NCBI GenBank assembly: GCA_047631555.1
Contig: JBLHZY010000002.1
Span: 186,001 to 250,000, forward strand
DNA: 64,000 nt
Direction: 5' to 3'
Source: JBLHZY01 sp047631555
GTDB taxonomy: Bacteria > Pseudomonadota > Alphaproteobacteria > Rhodobacterales > Rhodobacteraceae
Within the stretch, counting starts at the first letter, position 1. Every line of letters begins with the position of its first letter. A program made the position numbers and the translations under genes. Shown here in pieces: positions 26,064 to 34,049 of the stretch. Below the pieces are notes generated by a model. It made no database searches and was not told the origin of the DNA. It saw only the letters and a program-made list of their open reading frames with translations.

Positions 26064-27757
26064 CGGTTGGGTTTGTGATGATGGTGCATGATGCGCTGCA
26101 TCGCGCAGAGCAAGTTGCGCGCCATTGGGCAAGCCATGATTGCCCGGTTGTGATCCATTGCGATAAACGGGTTTCGCGCGGCGCATTTGAGAAGCTTCGC
26201 AAAGGCCTTTCTGATCTAGATAACGTAAGATTTTGCGCGCGCCACGCTTGTGATTGGGGAACTTGGTCGCTTGTTTTGGCTTCGCAAACCGGCTCTGAGA
26301 TGATGCTTTCTGAGTTTCCTCAGGTCCGGCATGTCTATCTTGCCTCTGGGTCTTGCCTACCGCTGCGCCCGATTGAAGAGCTGAAAAGCTATCTCGCGGA
26401 TCGCCCGATGACCAATTTCATTGAGAGCGTGACGACCGAGGATGTTCCATGGACGGTTGGCGGGCTCGATCGCGAACGCTTTACGCTGCGCTTTCCGTTT
26501 TCGTGGAAAAAGCATCGCCGCCTCTTTGATGGCTATGTAAAACTACAGCGGCGCGTTCGCTTTAAGCGGCGCATACCTGATGGGCTTGTGCCGCATCTTG
26601 GGTCGCAGTGGTGGTGCCTTACCCGCCAGACCCTTTCGGCCATTTTGGAAGACCCGGATCGCGATGATCATGATCGCTATTTCGCCAAGGTCTGGATCCC
26701 GGATGAGAGCTATTATCAGACCCTCGTACGCCAGTATTCGAGCAATATTGAGAGCCGTTCGCTTACGCTTTCTAAGTTTGATTTCCAAGGCAAACCGCAC
26801 ATCTTTTATGACGATCATTTGCAGCTTTTGCGCAGGTCCGATTGCTTTGTTGCGCGCAAAATCTGGGCCAATGCGGATAAGCTTTACGCAAGTTTTCTGA
26901 CCCCTGGCCAAGATATCATGAAGGGCGCTGAGCCAAACCCCGGCAAGATTGATCGCATCTTTGCCAAAGCGGTTGAGCGGCGCACGCAGGGGCGCGAAGG
27001 CCTCTATATGCAGAGCCGGTTGCCCGCAACAGGGATGGATCGCGGGAAAACATGCGCGCCCTATTCGATATTTGAAGGGTTCTCAGACATTTTTGAGGAT
27101 TTTGAGGGCTGGCTTGGGCGGGCTGTTGATGCGCGCGTGCATGGCCATCTTTATGCGCCAGAACGTGCAGAATTCTCCGGCGGGCAAAGCCTGTTTACCG
27201 GCGCACTGAGCGACGCGCCTTTGCTGCGCGACTATAACGCCTGCGCTTTCTTGACGTCTCTCATTTGGAATACGCGCGGCGAGCGACAGTGCTTTCAATT
27301 TGGCCCGCGCGACACGCAAGATATCAGCTGGTTGATCTCGATCGATCCCAATGCGCAGATTTCGGTTGTCTCGGGGGCTTGGGCCGTTCCGCTGTTTCAT
27401 TCCAACGCGAATTTTTCTGAAATTCGCCGTCGTGCAGCCAAGCTTCAGAAGATCGAGAATGAGCATCTTGGCGTGCTGCGCTCTCCTTATGTGAAGGCGC
27501 GCGTGCGGATTTGGACCATGGCAGATTTCATCGAAAGCCCGATGGAGCCGCTTCAAGGCATTCTCGATGAGATCGGAACCCGCAATTCTCGTCGCCTTAC
27601 GGAAGCCCCCAAAATGGTTGACTTGACCGGCTTCGGGCAGTTTCTTCAGAACCTCAAGAACCAAGGCATGCATCCGCACCTGATGGGTGATTTCCCTTCA
27701 GGTACCGAAACTGACACGACCGAACGCACCGCGCGCCGGCCTTATTTGGTAAAGTAA
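26060..27757 (+). CDS. GT14-type (core-2/I-branching) glycosyltransferase with C-terminal uncharacterised domain
   Basis: The 565-residue protein has an N-terminal domain (about 1-285) like the beta-1,6-N-acetylglucosaminyltransferase family: HVYLASGSCLPLRP, and SQWWCLTRQTL matching the conserved GSQWW element. The C-terminal half (about 300-560; HLYAPERAEFSGG, HSNANFSEIRRRAAKL) corresponds to a domain found fused to GT14 modules in Rhodobacteraceae. The ATG at 26060 overlaps the previous stop; a TTG two codons upstream is possible. A surface glycan role is inferred from context. Confidence 0.82.
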   Translation: MTVGFVMMVHDALHRAEQVARHWASHDCPVVIHCDKRVSRGAFEKLRKGLSDLDNVRFCARHACDWGTWSLVLASQTGSEMMLSEFPQVRHVYLASGSCLPLRPIEELKSYLADRPMTNFIESVTTEDVPWTVGGLDRERFTLRFPFSWKKHRRLFDGYVKLQRRVRFKRRIPDGLVPHLGSQWWCLTRQTLSAILEDPDRDDHDRYFAKVWIPDESYYQTLVRQYSSNIESRSLTLSKFDFQGKPHIFYDDHLQLLRRSDCFVARKIWANADKLYASFLTPGQDIMKGAEPNPGKIDRIFAKAVERRTQGREGLYMQSRLPATGMDRGKTCAPYSIFEGFSDIFEDFEGWLGRAVDARVHGHLYAPERAEFSGGQSLFTGALSDAPLLRDYNACAFLTSLIWNTRGERQCFQFGPRDTQDISWLISIDPNAQISVVSGAWAVPLFHSNANFSEIRRRAAKLQKIENEHLGVLRSPYVKARVRIWTMADFIESPMEPLQGILDEIGTRNSRRLTEAPKMVDLTGFGQFLQNLKNQGMHPHLMGDFPSGTETDTTERTARRPYLVK

Positions 27758-27763
27758 GTCTAT

Positions 27764-28428
27764 TTGGCTCGGCATTTTGATACATTCGTTGTTTTGCCGC
27801 AACGCGGACGGGATCGAATTTTCTTGAGGAAAACATTAGTGATTACCAGGGTTTGAATTGTTGGGGCGAGGCGTATAATCCGCATTTCACCGGCCATACT
27901 GGCAAGGATGAGCTGTTAGGGATCACTAAGGCGCAGCGCGAGAAAAATCCAATGGCGCTGCTAGAGGCGATGAAAGCCGCAACTGACGGGCCGCAAGCTT
28001 TTAGCGAGATCGCCCAAACGCTGCGCAGCACGTATAAGCTGCCGCTTCCCGATGGCGCGCCGGGCAAGGGCTATGATCTGGAAACACACCGCGCGGCCTT
28101 CATTGGCTTTGCGGAGTTTGTTAAGGGCAATTTGGGCGGGCAAACCAGCATTCGCGTTGATCCAGCATGGTCAACCCAAAGCGAAACCCTGCAGGGGATT
28201 TCTCAGTTTGGGCTGCCCGATCTCGTTATCAGGGAAGAGGATTTAGCGGGCGATTTGGCGCATATGGGCGCGGCCGTTGGCTTGAAAAAGCTGCCAAGCT
28301 TGCCTGATGGCTTGCCGGACCAGCCTTTTGCGCTCAAAGACATCTACAACGAGGCCGTAGAGGCGGCCGTGAAGGCCGCCTATCAGCGTGATTACATGAT
28401 GTTTGGCTATAAGCCCTGGGGCAAGTGA
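27764..28428 (+). pseudogene. Decayed NodH-like sulfotransferase
   Basis: A start at TTG 27764 reads MARHFDTFVV, then a T is missing in the run near 27792-27795; the other frame continues FAATRTGSNFLEENI, the PAPS-binding 5' loop of sulfotransferases (normally MRTGSN; the Met codon is ACG here). The reading then stays open to 28428 with GEAYNPHF and ends QRDYMMFGYKPWGK, like the family C-terminus. At about residue 46 after the Trp-Gly-Glu motif (near 27990), the text jumps from the N-terminal to the C-terminal part. The middle, with the 3'-phosphate motif (RNP-type), is absent. A translated 191-residue remnant from TTG 27853 is possible but should not bind PAPS. Confidence 0.7.
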
Positions 28429-28436
28429 GGCGGGGC

Positions 28437-28901
28437 TTAGGCGGCCTGTATGCTGGGCGCCTCGGTCAGGACGGCGTGGAGGGTTGCCGCTTCGCCGTTA
28501 GCGCGCAATTTGGCGCAGATAGCTCCATCACGCATAGTGCGCGAGACAAGGGCGAGCGCTTTTAGATGCTCGACCCCTGAATCTTCGGGCGCAAACAGCG
28601 CAAAGATCAGATCAACGGGCTGACGATCTACCGAATCAAAATCCATCGGATCATCGAGGCGCAAAAACGCCCCAACCACATGATCAATGCCGCGGATGCG
28701 GGCATGCGGGAGCGCGACGCCATGGCCAACCCCAGTTGGGCCAAGGTTTTCGCGCTCTTGCAAAGCATCAATCGCGTCATTCAGGTTCAACCCATAAGTA
28801 TGGGCAGCGATCTCACCGAGATCCTGAAAGAGGCGCTTTTTGCTCGTTACTTTGCCAACAACCTTGACGGCTGAAGGCAGAAGAATGCTTGTCAGTTCCA
28901 T
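28437..28901 (-). CDS. ptsN: PTS IIA-like nitrogen regulatory protein PtsN (EIIA-Ntr)
   Basis: PtsN is the terminal phospho-acceptor of the nitrogen PTS, a regulatory chain affecting nitrogen and potassium control. The 154-residue protein has the EIIA domain with the phosphorylated His in GVALPHARI (about residue 66). It stands next to hpf, as in many proteobacteria. The first two PTS-Ntr proteins (PtsP, NPr) are not in this window. Confidence 0.93.
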   Translation of the reverse strand: MELTSILLPSAVKVVGKVTSKKRLFQDLGEIAAHTYGLNLNDAIDALQERENLGPTGVGHGVALPHARIRGIDHVVGAFLRLDDPMDFDSVDRQPVDLIFALFAPEDSGVEHLKALALVSRTMRDGAICAKLRANGEAATLHAVLTEAPSIQAA

Positions 28902-28921
28902 AAGACCCGCTTGTTACCCCG

Positions 28922-28937
28922 CCCCGTTAACGGGGCA
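28922..28937. repeat. 16-base perfect palindrome between hpf and ptsN
   Basis: GCCCCGTTAACGGGGC fills most of the 39-base gap between the hpf stop and ptsN start. In RNA it would form a hairpin with a minimal loop. There is no T-run, so it may affect mRNA processing or be an operator for ptsN. Confidence 0.45.
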
Positions 28938-28940
28938 ATA

Positions 28941-29516
28941 TCAAGACGATGCTTTGGGATCAATCCAGCCGATGTTGCCATCGTCGCGCCGGTAAACCAC
29001 GTTCACACCGTTCTGCTTTTCGTTTCGAAACACCAGCAATGGCGCGCCGGCCAGTTCCATCTGCATGACTGCCTCACCAACCGAAAGAGTGGGAACTTTC
29101 GTTTCCATTTCGGCGATGATCATTGGCGTCAGGGTTTCTGGCTCCGACTCGTCGCTATGCTCCGATGCGGCGAGGATATACGAGGAAGCGCCGATAAGTT
29201 CAACCGGGTCTACTCGTTCGCGGTGATGATCCTTCAACCTGCGCTTGTAACGACGCAGTTGCTTTTCCATTTTCTCGGCGCATTGATCAAAGGCGGCATA
29301 GATATCATGGGCATGTGCTTTGGCCTGCGCAGTAAGGCCGGTTGAGAGGTGAACGATCGTCTCGCAGACGAATTCATTCGCGCTTTTAGAGAAGAAGATG
29401 TTCGCGTCGGTCGGGCGCTCAGCGTATTTATCTACGATTGCCCCCAACTCAGCCTTCACATGGGATTGAAGGGCTTCACCAATATCGATTTGTTTTCCGG
29501 TGATTTGATAGAGCAT
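28941..29516 (-). CDS. hpf: Ribosome hibernation promoting factor, long form
   Basis: HPF binds the 30S decoding region and dimerises 70S ribosomes in stationary phase. The 191-residue product has the S30AE/RaiA domain (about 1-105, with the basic helix CAEKMEKQLRRYKRR) and the C-terminal dimerisation domain (about 130-187; MQMELAGAPLLVFRNEKQNGVNVVYRRDDGNIGWI). AAGGAGG lies only one base before a first ATG at 29519 and four before the second at 29516, so the second is preferred. ptsN follows. Confidence 0.93.
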   Translation of the reverse strand: MLYQITGKQIDIGEALQSHVKAELGAIVDKYAERPTDANIFFSKSANEFVCETIVHLSTGLTAQAKAHAHDIYAAFDQCAEKMEKQLRRYKRRLKDHHRERVDPVELIGASSYILAASEHSDESEPETLTPMIIAEMETKVPTLSVGEAVMQMELAGAPLLVFRNEKQNGVNVVYRRDDGNIGWIDPKASS

Positions 29517-29749
29517 CATGCCTCCTTATGGATGAAAATAGCCGCCACGGAGCACAGAACGAGCCTGCACCACACTTTGACTTTGGTAGAAAGATGTTTG
29601 CAGAAGACTAACGGCCCCAAAGGGTCGGACGCGTTTCTGTGCAAGGGCATGTCGGGCCGTTGTACGATCATTGAAAGCGTGTTCATGCATTCCCTCAATT
29701 GGCGCACTAACAGGCCCTGCTGTCAACTGTTGGGATGGAAATGCGACGG

Positions 29750-30508
29750 TTAAACGCGGAAATTTTCGCCCAGATAAACGCGGCGCACATTATCGTCTTC
29801 GATAACCTCTTGGGTGGTGCCGCTCATCATCACGGCGCCATCATGCAATATATAGGCGCGATCGATAATTCCCAACGTTTCCTGAACGTTATGGTCTGTG
29901 ATCAAAACCCCGATGCCGCGCTTTTTGAGGTCTGCGACAAGGCCGCGAATCTCTGCCACAGCGATGGGGTCAACGCCTGCAAAGGGCTCATCGAGCAAAA
30001 CATATTTAGGCCCAGCAGCCAAACAGCGCGCGATCTCAACGCGGCGGCGCTCGCCCCCGGAAAGGGCCAAAGCCGGGGCGCGGCGCAGATGCGTGATCGA
30101 GAATTCCGAGAGCAGATCTTCAAGCTGTTCACGGCGCAGAATCGGATCTTTCACTGAGATTTCAAGAATCGCGAGGATGTTATCCTCGACCGACATGCCG
30201 CGAAAAATCGAAACTTCTTGTGGAAGATAGCCGATTCCCAATTTGGCCCGGCGATACATCGGAAGATAGGTCACATCGCGCCCATCAAGGATCACTTGCC
30301 CGCTTTCTGGCGTAACCAGACCCGCGATGGAGTAAAAGCAAGTGGTTTTGCCAGAGCCGTTGGGCCCCAAAAGCGCAACAACTTCGCCGCGCCCAAGCTC
30401 AAGCGAAACATCCCGAATGACGGGGCGCTTTCGATAGCTTTTGCGCAGGTGAATGACTTTCAGCCCGGCTTCGCCATCTGTAATTGTCAATTCGGGACCA
30501 TCAGCCAT
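29750..30508 (-). CDS. lptB: LPS export ABC transporter ATP-binding protein LptB
   Basis: LptB is the ATPase of the LptB2FGC complex that lifts LPS out of the inner membrane. The 252-residue protein has Walker A GPNGSGKTT, signature LSGGERRRVEIAR, Walker B VLLDEPFAGVDP and the LITDHNVQETL switch His, all typical of LptB. Its ATG directly follows the lptA stop. rpoN, which often sits between lptB and hpf in proteobacteria, is missing here; 233 bases separate them. Confidence 0.96.
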   Translation of the reverse strand: MADGPELTITDGEAGLKVIHLRKSYRKRPVIRDVSLELGRGEVVALLGPNGSGKTTCFYSIAGLVTPESGQVILDGRDVTYLPMYRRAKLGIGYLPQEVSIFRGMSVEDNILAILEISVKDPILRREQLEDLLSEFSITHLRRAPALALSGGERRRVEIARCLAAGPKYVLLDEPFAGVDPIAVAEIRGLVADLKKRGIGVLITDHNVQETLGIIDRAYILHDGAVMMSGTTQEVIEDDNVRRVYLGENFRV

Positions 30509-31024
30509 TTAGTTGCCGCCAGTCTTGAGAATTGATTTTACGCGGCCATCCATCACGCCGGTGCCGGATTTGAGATCAACAACCAATCGGCCCGACGAGA
30601 GCGCGTTTTGGCCCTGAGTGAGGATGACATTGCCGGTCATAACGATTTTGCCCGAATCGATGGTGTATTCGGCATTCTGTGCCTCGGCCGCTTCGCCGCC
30701 GTTAACCATTGTAACGCCGCCTGTTGCCACAAGTCGGGCGATCTTTCCCGCTGAATTGCCGTTTTCGGAAGCATATTCGACAAGCACTTTGCCCGCAGAT
30801 ATGCGCATTTCGCCCTGCCCGATCAGCACATTTCCAGAGAAGGTTGCAATCCCGGTTGCTTGATCTACGGCCAATTGGTCGGCCTCGATTTCAACGGGAA
30901 GGGAGGTATCCTGCTTGAGCCCGCCAAACGCAATTTGTGCGCCTTGCGCGGGCGCTTCTTGGGCCGCGATCAGCAGCGCAAAAAGACAGGCAATCAGCAT
31001 CTTCAAAAGATGTGGCACAGGCAA
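30509..31024 (-). CDS. lptA: LPS periplasmic bridge protein LptA
   Basis: LptA forms the periplasmic bridge for LPS between LptC and LptD. The 171-residue product has a signal peptide ending near APAQG and repeating beta-strand units (ATFSGNVLIGQGEMRISAG, ARLVATGGVTMVNGGEAAE, IVMTGNVILTQGQNALSSG) typical of the OstA/LptA jellyroll. It lies between lptC and lptB with almost no gaps. Confidence 0.93.
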   Translation of the reverse strand: MPVPHLLKMLIACLFALLIAAQEAPAQGAQIAFGGLKQDTSLPVEIEADQLAVDQATGIATFSGNVLIGQGEMRISAGKVLVEYASENGNSAGKIARLVATGGVTMVNGGEAAEAQNAEYTIDSGKIVMTGNVILTQGQNALSSGRLVVDLKSGTGVMDGRVKSILKTGGN

Positions 31025-31030
31025 ACTCCC

Positions 31031-31636
31031 TTAGTTATTCGGCGTGTATATCAGCTTCACGCCGTCCTTGAAAACAAGAAGATAGGCGGCGGTTTCGTCG
31101 TCTTGGCTGATACGCATGCGCCCGGCAGTGAGCGTTCCAAGCGGGCCACTGGCCGAAATTGCGCCGCCGCTTTCCAGTTGCGTCGTATCTAGCAGGGTGG
31201 CGAGGCGATCCGTTTGGATGCGATATCCAGTCGAGGTTGTGATTTCAACGCCGCCGCCGAGCTCTGCTGTTTTGGTGGAGGCATCGATGACGCCATCAAG
31301 TGCGTGCAGGGTGATGGTCGTTCCGGTGGGCAGCAAAATCTCGGCCTCGATTTGCGAGGCGCTCGCCGTATCCGTTTCGCCGAGATTTGGGCGTACGACT
31401 GAGGCGCTTATTGTAAGGGCCGCGCCGTCGCTGGTCATGCCGGAAAAGGTCGGGCCGCCGATCCTTTGCTCGCGGGCGAGTTCGGCGACATCCACATTTG
31501 CGAAGGGTAAATCTTGTGCAGGATCAATGGTTTGCGCGACTAAAAAGACTGTCGACATGATCGCAAGAGCGGCCAAGGGCAGCAGGATTTTAAACCATGC
31601 GACCATGCGCGAATGAGTATTATCATAGGCGGCCAT
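31031..31636 (-). CDS. lptC: LPS export system protein LptC
   Basis: LptC passes LPS from LptBFG to LptA. The 201-residue product has one N-terminal membrane anchor (about 15-33, FKILLPLAALAIMSTVFLVA) and a periplasmic beta domain. The ATG at 31636 has GAGAGG seven bases upstream and lies 11 bases after kdsD; a start 12 codons earlier inside kdsD is possible but would put basic residues without homology at the front. Sequence is diverged, so position between kdsD and lptA is important evidence. Confidence 0.88.
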   Translation of the reverse strand: MAAYDNTHSRMVAWFKILLPLAALAIMSTVFLVAQTIDPAQDLPFANVDVAELAREQRIGGPTFSGMTSDGAALTISASVVRPNLGETDTASASQIEAEILLPTGTTITLHALDGVIDASTKTAELGGGVEITTSTGYRIQTDRLATLLDTTQLESGGAISASGPLGTLTAGRMRISQDDETAAYLLVFKDGVKLIYTPNN

Positions 31637-31647
31637 GCGCGCGCCTC

Positions 31648-32604
31648 TCAGACGACGCCAGCGCGCAGGCAATCATGGATATGTAGAATGCCAACAGGAC
31701 GGCCATTTTCCAGCGCAAAGAGGCAGGTGATTTTGCCCGCTTGCATAAGAGCAACGGCCTCTTCCGCAAGAGCGCCGGGGGCGATGGTTTTGGGATTGGA
31801 CGTCATCACTTGATCGGCAGTCATGCTGAGCAGGCCCTCCATGTGACGGCGCAAATCGCCATCGGTTACGATGCCTGCAAGGCTACCATCAGCGGCCTCA
31901 ACCCCGACAACGCCAAATCCCTTCTGGCTGATAACAAGCAAAGCTTCGCTCATTTGCGCGCCGGATTTTACCATGGGCAAATCGGTATGCATCAAATCGC
32001 CAACCTTCGCGAGCCGCGCGCCAAGTTTGCCGCCAGGGTGGAAAACGCGGAAATGCTCGGGCGAAAACTTGCGGTGCTCCATCAGGGCAATCGCGATGGC
32101 GTCGCCAAGTGCGAGGGTCATTGTTGTGCTGGTTGTGGGGACGATCCCCTTGTCGCAGGCCTCTTCGGCGGGGGGCAGTTGCAGGAAGACATCGGATTGC
32201 TTGGCCAGCGTGCTTTGCGGACGGCTCGCGACACCGATCATCGGGATTTCAAAGCGACGGGTATAGGCGATCATATCAGCGAGTTCTGGCGTTTCGCCCG
32301 AGTTGGACAAGATCAGCGCAACATCGCCATGCGCCATCATGCCAAGATCGCCGTGGCTTGCTTCTGCCGGGTGGACGAAATGCGCAGGCGTTCCAGTGCT
32401 GGCGAAAGTCGCGGCGATTTTGCGCGCGATATGGCCTGATTTGCCCATGCCTGAGATAATAACGCGGCCATTCGAGGCAAGGATCGTAGAGACGGCCCTA
32501 TCAAAGTTATCGCCCAGAGAGCCGGCAAGCAGGGAGAGCGCCTGAGCTTCACGTTCAATAACGCGGCGGCCTGTGGCGACGAAGCTTTCGTTGGAATTGG
32601 TCAC
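31648..32604 (-). CDS. kdsD: Arabinose-5-phosphate isomerase KdsD/KpsF
   Basis: The enzyme converts ribulose-5-phosphate to arabinose-5-phosphate, the first step to Kdo. The 318-residue product has an N-terminal SIS domain (about 30-180; GMGKSGHIARK, SNSGETPEL, PAEASHGDLGM) and two CBS repeats (about 205-318; GVVGVEAADGSLAGIVTDGDLRR). It heads the lptC-lptA-lptB unit, coupling Kdo supply to LPS transport as in many Gram-negatives. KdsD and KpsF cannot be told apart by sequence alone. Confidence 0.94.
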   Translation of the reverse strand: MTNSNESFVATGRRVIEREAQALSLLAGSLGDNFDRAVSTILASNGRVIISGMGKSGHIARKIAATFASTGTPAHFVHPAEASHGDLGMMAHGDVALILSNSGETPELADMIAYTRRFEIPMIGVASRPQSTLAKQSDVFLQLPPAEEACDKGIVPTTSTTMTLALGDAIAIALMEHRKFSPEHFRVFHPGGKLGARLAKVGDLMHTDLPMVKSGAQMSEALLVISQKGFGVVGVEAADGSLAGIVTDGDLRRHMEGLLSMTADQVMTSNPKTIAPGALAEEAVALMQAGKITCLFALENGRPVGILHIHDCLRAGVV

Positions 32605-32628
32605 GCTGGGCGCCTTTCTGGCTATGGA

Positions 32629-33240
32629 TCAATGCGAGAAAATATCGATTTCAGGCCAGCCGCCAAGATCGAGCTTGGCGCGCGTTGGTAGAAAATCAAA
32701 GCAAGATTGCGCGAGTTCCGTGCGCCCTTCGCGGGCCAGCATTGCATCAAGTTTTTCGCGCAACTGATGCAGGTAAAGAACGTCAGACGCGGCATAATCA
32801 AGTTGCGCTTTGGTAAGCTGCGGGGCGCCCCAATCGCTCATCTGCTGGAACTTCGAAATGTCCACTTTTAGCAATTGTTCGAGCAAGTTCTTCAGACCAT
32901 GGCGATCAGTATAAGTGCGAACGAGTTTTGAGGCGATCTTGGTGCAATAGACCGGGGCGGCAAGCGTGCCAAAAGCATTGTACATTGCTGCGATATCAAA
33001 GCGGCCAAAGTGAAAGAGTTTCAACACGTTCGGATCGGCAAGCATCCGGCATAGGTTTGGCGCTTCGGTTTGGCCTTTGGCAATTTGGACGAGATGGGCA
33101 TTTCCGTCTCCACCCGACATTTGAATAACACAGAGACGATCGCGATGAGGATTAAGGCCCATTGTTTCGCAATCAATCGCGACAACCGGGCCAAGATCAA
33201 GTCCGTCAGGTAGATCGTTTTGATAGAGAGTGTTTGCCAC
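32629..33240 (-). CDS. rnd: Short ribonuclease D (DEDDy 3'-5' exonuclease)
   Basis: RNase D trims the 3' ends of tRNA and other stable RNAs. The 203-residue product holds only the exonuclease domain: AIDCETMGLNP (Asp/Glu), HFGRFDIAAMY (Asp), and YAASDVLYL (Tyr-x3-Asp). The HRDC domains of the 375-residue E. coli enzyme are absent, which is usual in Rhodobacteraceae. A GTG at 33240 with GAGG five bases upstream gives the family-like start VANTLYQNDLPDGLDLG; an ATG at 33255 adds five residues but has no ribosome site. Confidence 0.9.
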   Translation of the reverse strand: MANTLYQNDLPDGLDLGPVVAIDCETMGLNPHRDRLCVIQMSGGDGNAHLVQIAKGQTEAPNLCRMLADPNVLKLFHFGRFDIAAMYNAFGTLAAPVYCTKIASKLVRTYTDRHGLKNLLEQLLKVDISKFQQMSDWGAPQLTKAQLDYAASDVLYLHQLREKLDAMLAREGRTELAQSCFDFLPTRAKLDLGGWPEIDIFSH

Positions 33241-33434
33241 GAGGACCTCATGCAATTTGGGCGTCCGCCCGTTTGGCTTGTCTTTAGCGTGAAGGACATT
33301 TGATCCACTCAGCCGTTTGCGACAAACCTTTCAATAGTTTGCATGTATATAGGCCTGCCATGCAAAAAAAGCCAAGAGCGGCTTTGATTGAATGAAAGCG
33401 TAGCGATTTTGCGAATTTGCTTGGTTTGAGGTGC

Positions 33435-33779
33435 TTACTGGGTATCGGATGTGCTTGAACCGCCCGAGGCCGCTGCCGCGATAGCCGCGCCTGCGGCACC
33501 GATGCCGAAAAGAGGCCCGAGGCCGCCAAGAAGCGGAACAAAGTTGGTCGCTTCAACCGTTGGCTTTTGAGCGGGCTTACCGCGCAAACCGATACGGCGT
33601 TTAGGGCAAACAACTTCCACGTTCCCGCGCGATACATATTTCGCAGAAACGGGTTTTGCCCCCTCGCAAGCGTCATTGAATATAGCAATATCAAGAGCCG
33701 TTGGTCCATCGTCGAGCGCATAGGCGTGCGCTGACATCGCAAAGAGAGCCACGAGAAGACGGAAAACGAACTTTGGCAT
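33435..33779 (-). CDS. Small exported protein with Gly/Ala-rich tail, unknown function
   Basis: From the ATG at 33779 (AGGAGAG upstream) the product is 114 residues. It has a signal peptide (MPKFVFRLLVALFAMSAHAYA), a middle part with two Cys (FNDACEGAKP, VEVVCPKRR), and a hydrophobic Gly/Ala stretch (GIGAAGAAIAAAA) followed by a Ser/Thr-rich end. The tail is reminiscent of YjbE/GfcA small exported proteins in E. coli polysaccharide operons, and a YjbH gene diverges from it, but this is an analogy only. Confidence 0.7.
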   Translation of the reverse strand: MPKFVFRLLVALFAMSAHAYALDDGPTALDIAIFNDACEGAKPVSAKYVSRGNVEVVCPKRRIGLRGKPAQKPTVEATNFVPLLGGLGPLFGIGAAGAAIAAAASGGSSTSDTQ

Positions 33780-34049
33780 TTTGGTCTCTCCTGGAGGCGT
33801 TTTTGACGGGACTGCCACATTGCGCAATTCGAAATATGCTAGGCTCAGATTGTTAATAGAGTGTGAATGTCAGCCCGGCCTGGCTTCGTTTTTCATGCCG
33901 CACTGCTGGTTTGAGCCAAACTTTCGCAAATTTGAGGCTTCTCAACCATGCCGTGTAATAATCGTTTTAGGTCGCTCAAATAGACGTGAAGCGCATTGAA
34001 CGCTGTGTAATATTGGGGAAAATTCAGATCAATCGAGAGAAACGAGTAC

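Noticed and set aside
29526..29726. Minus-strand open frames in the lptB-hpf gap
   Set aside because: Overlapping frames with no family pattern and no good ribosome site; more likely the hpf promoter and leader.
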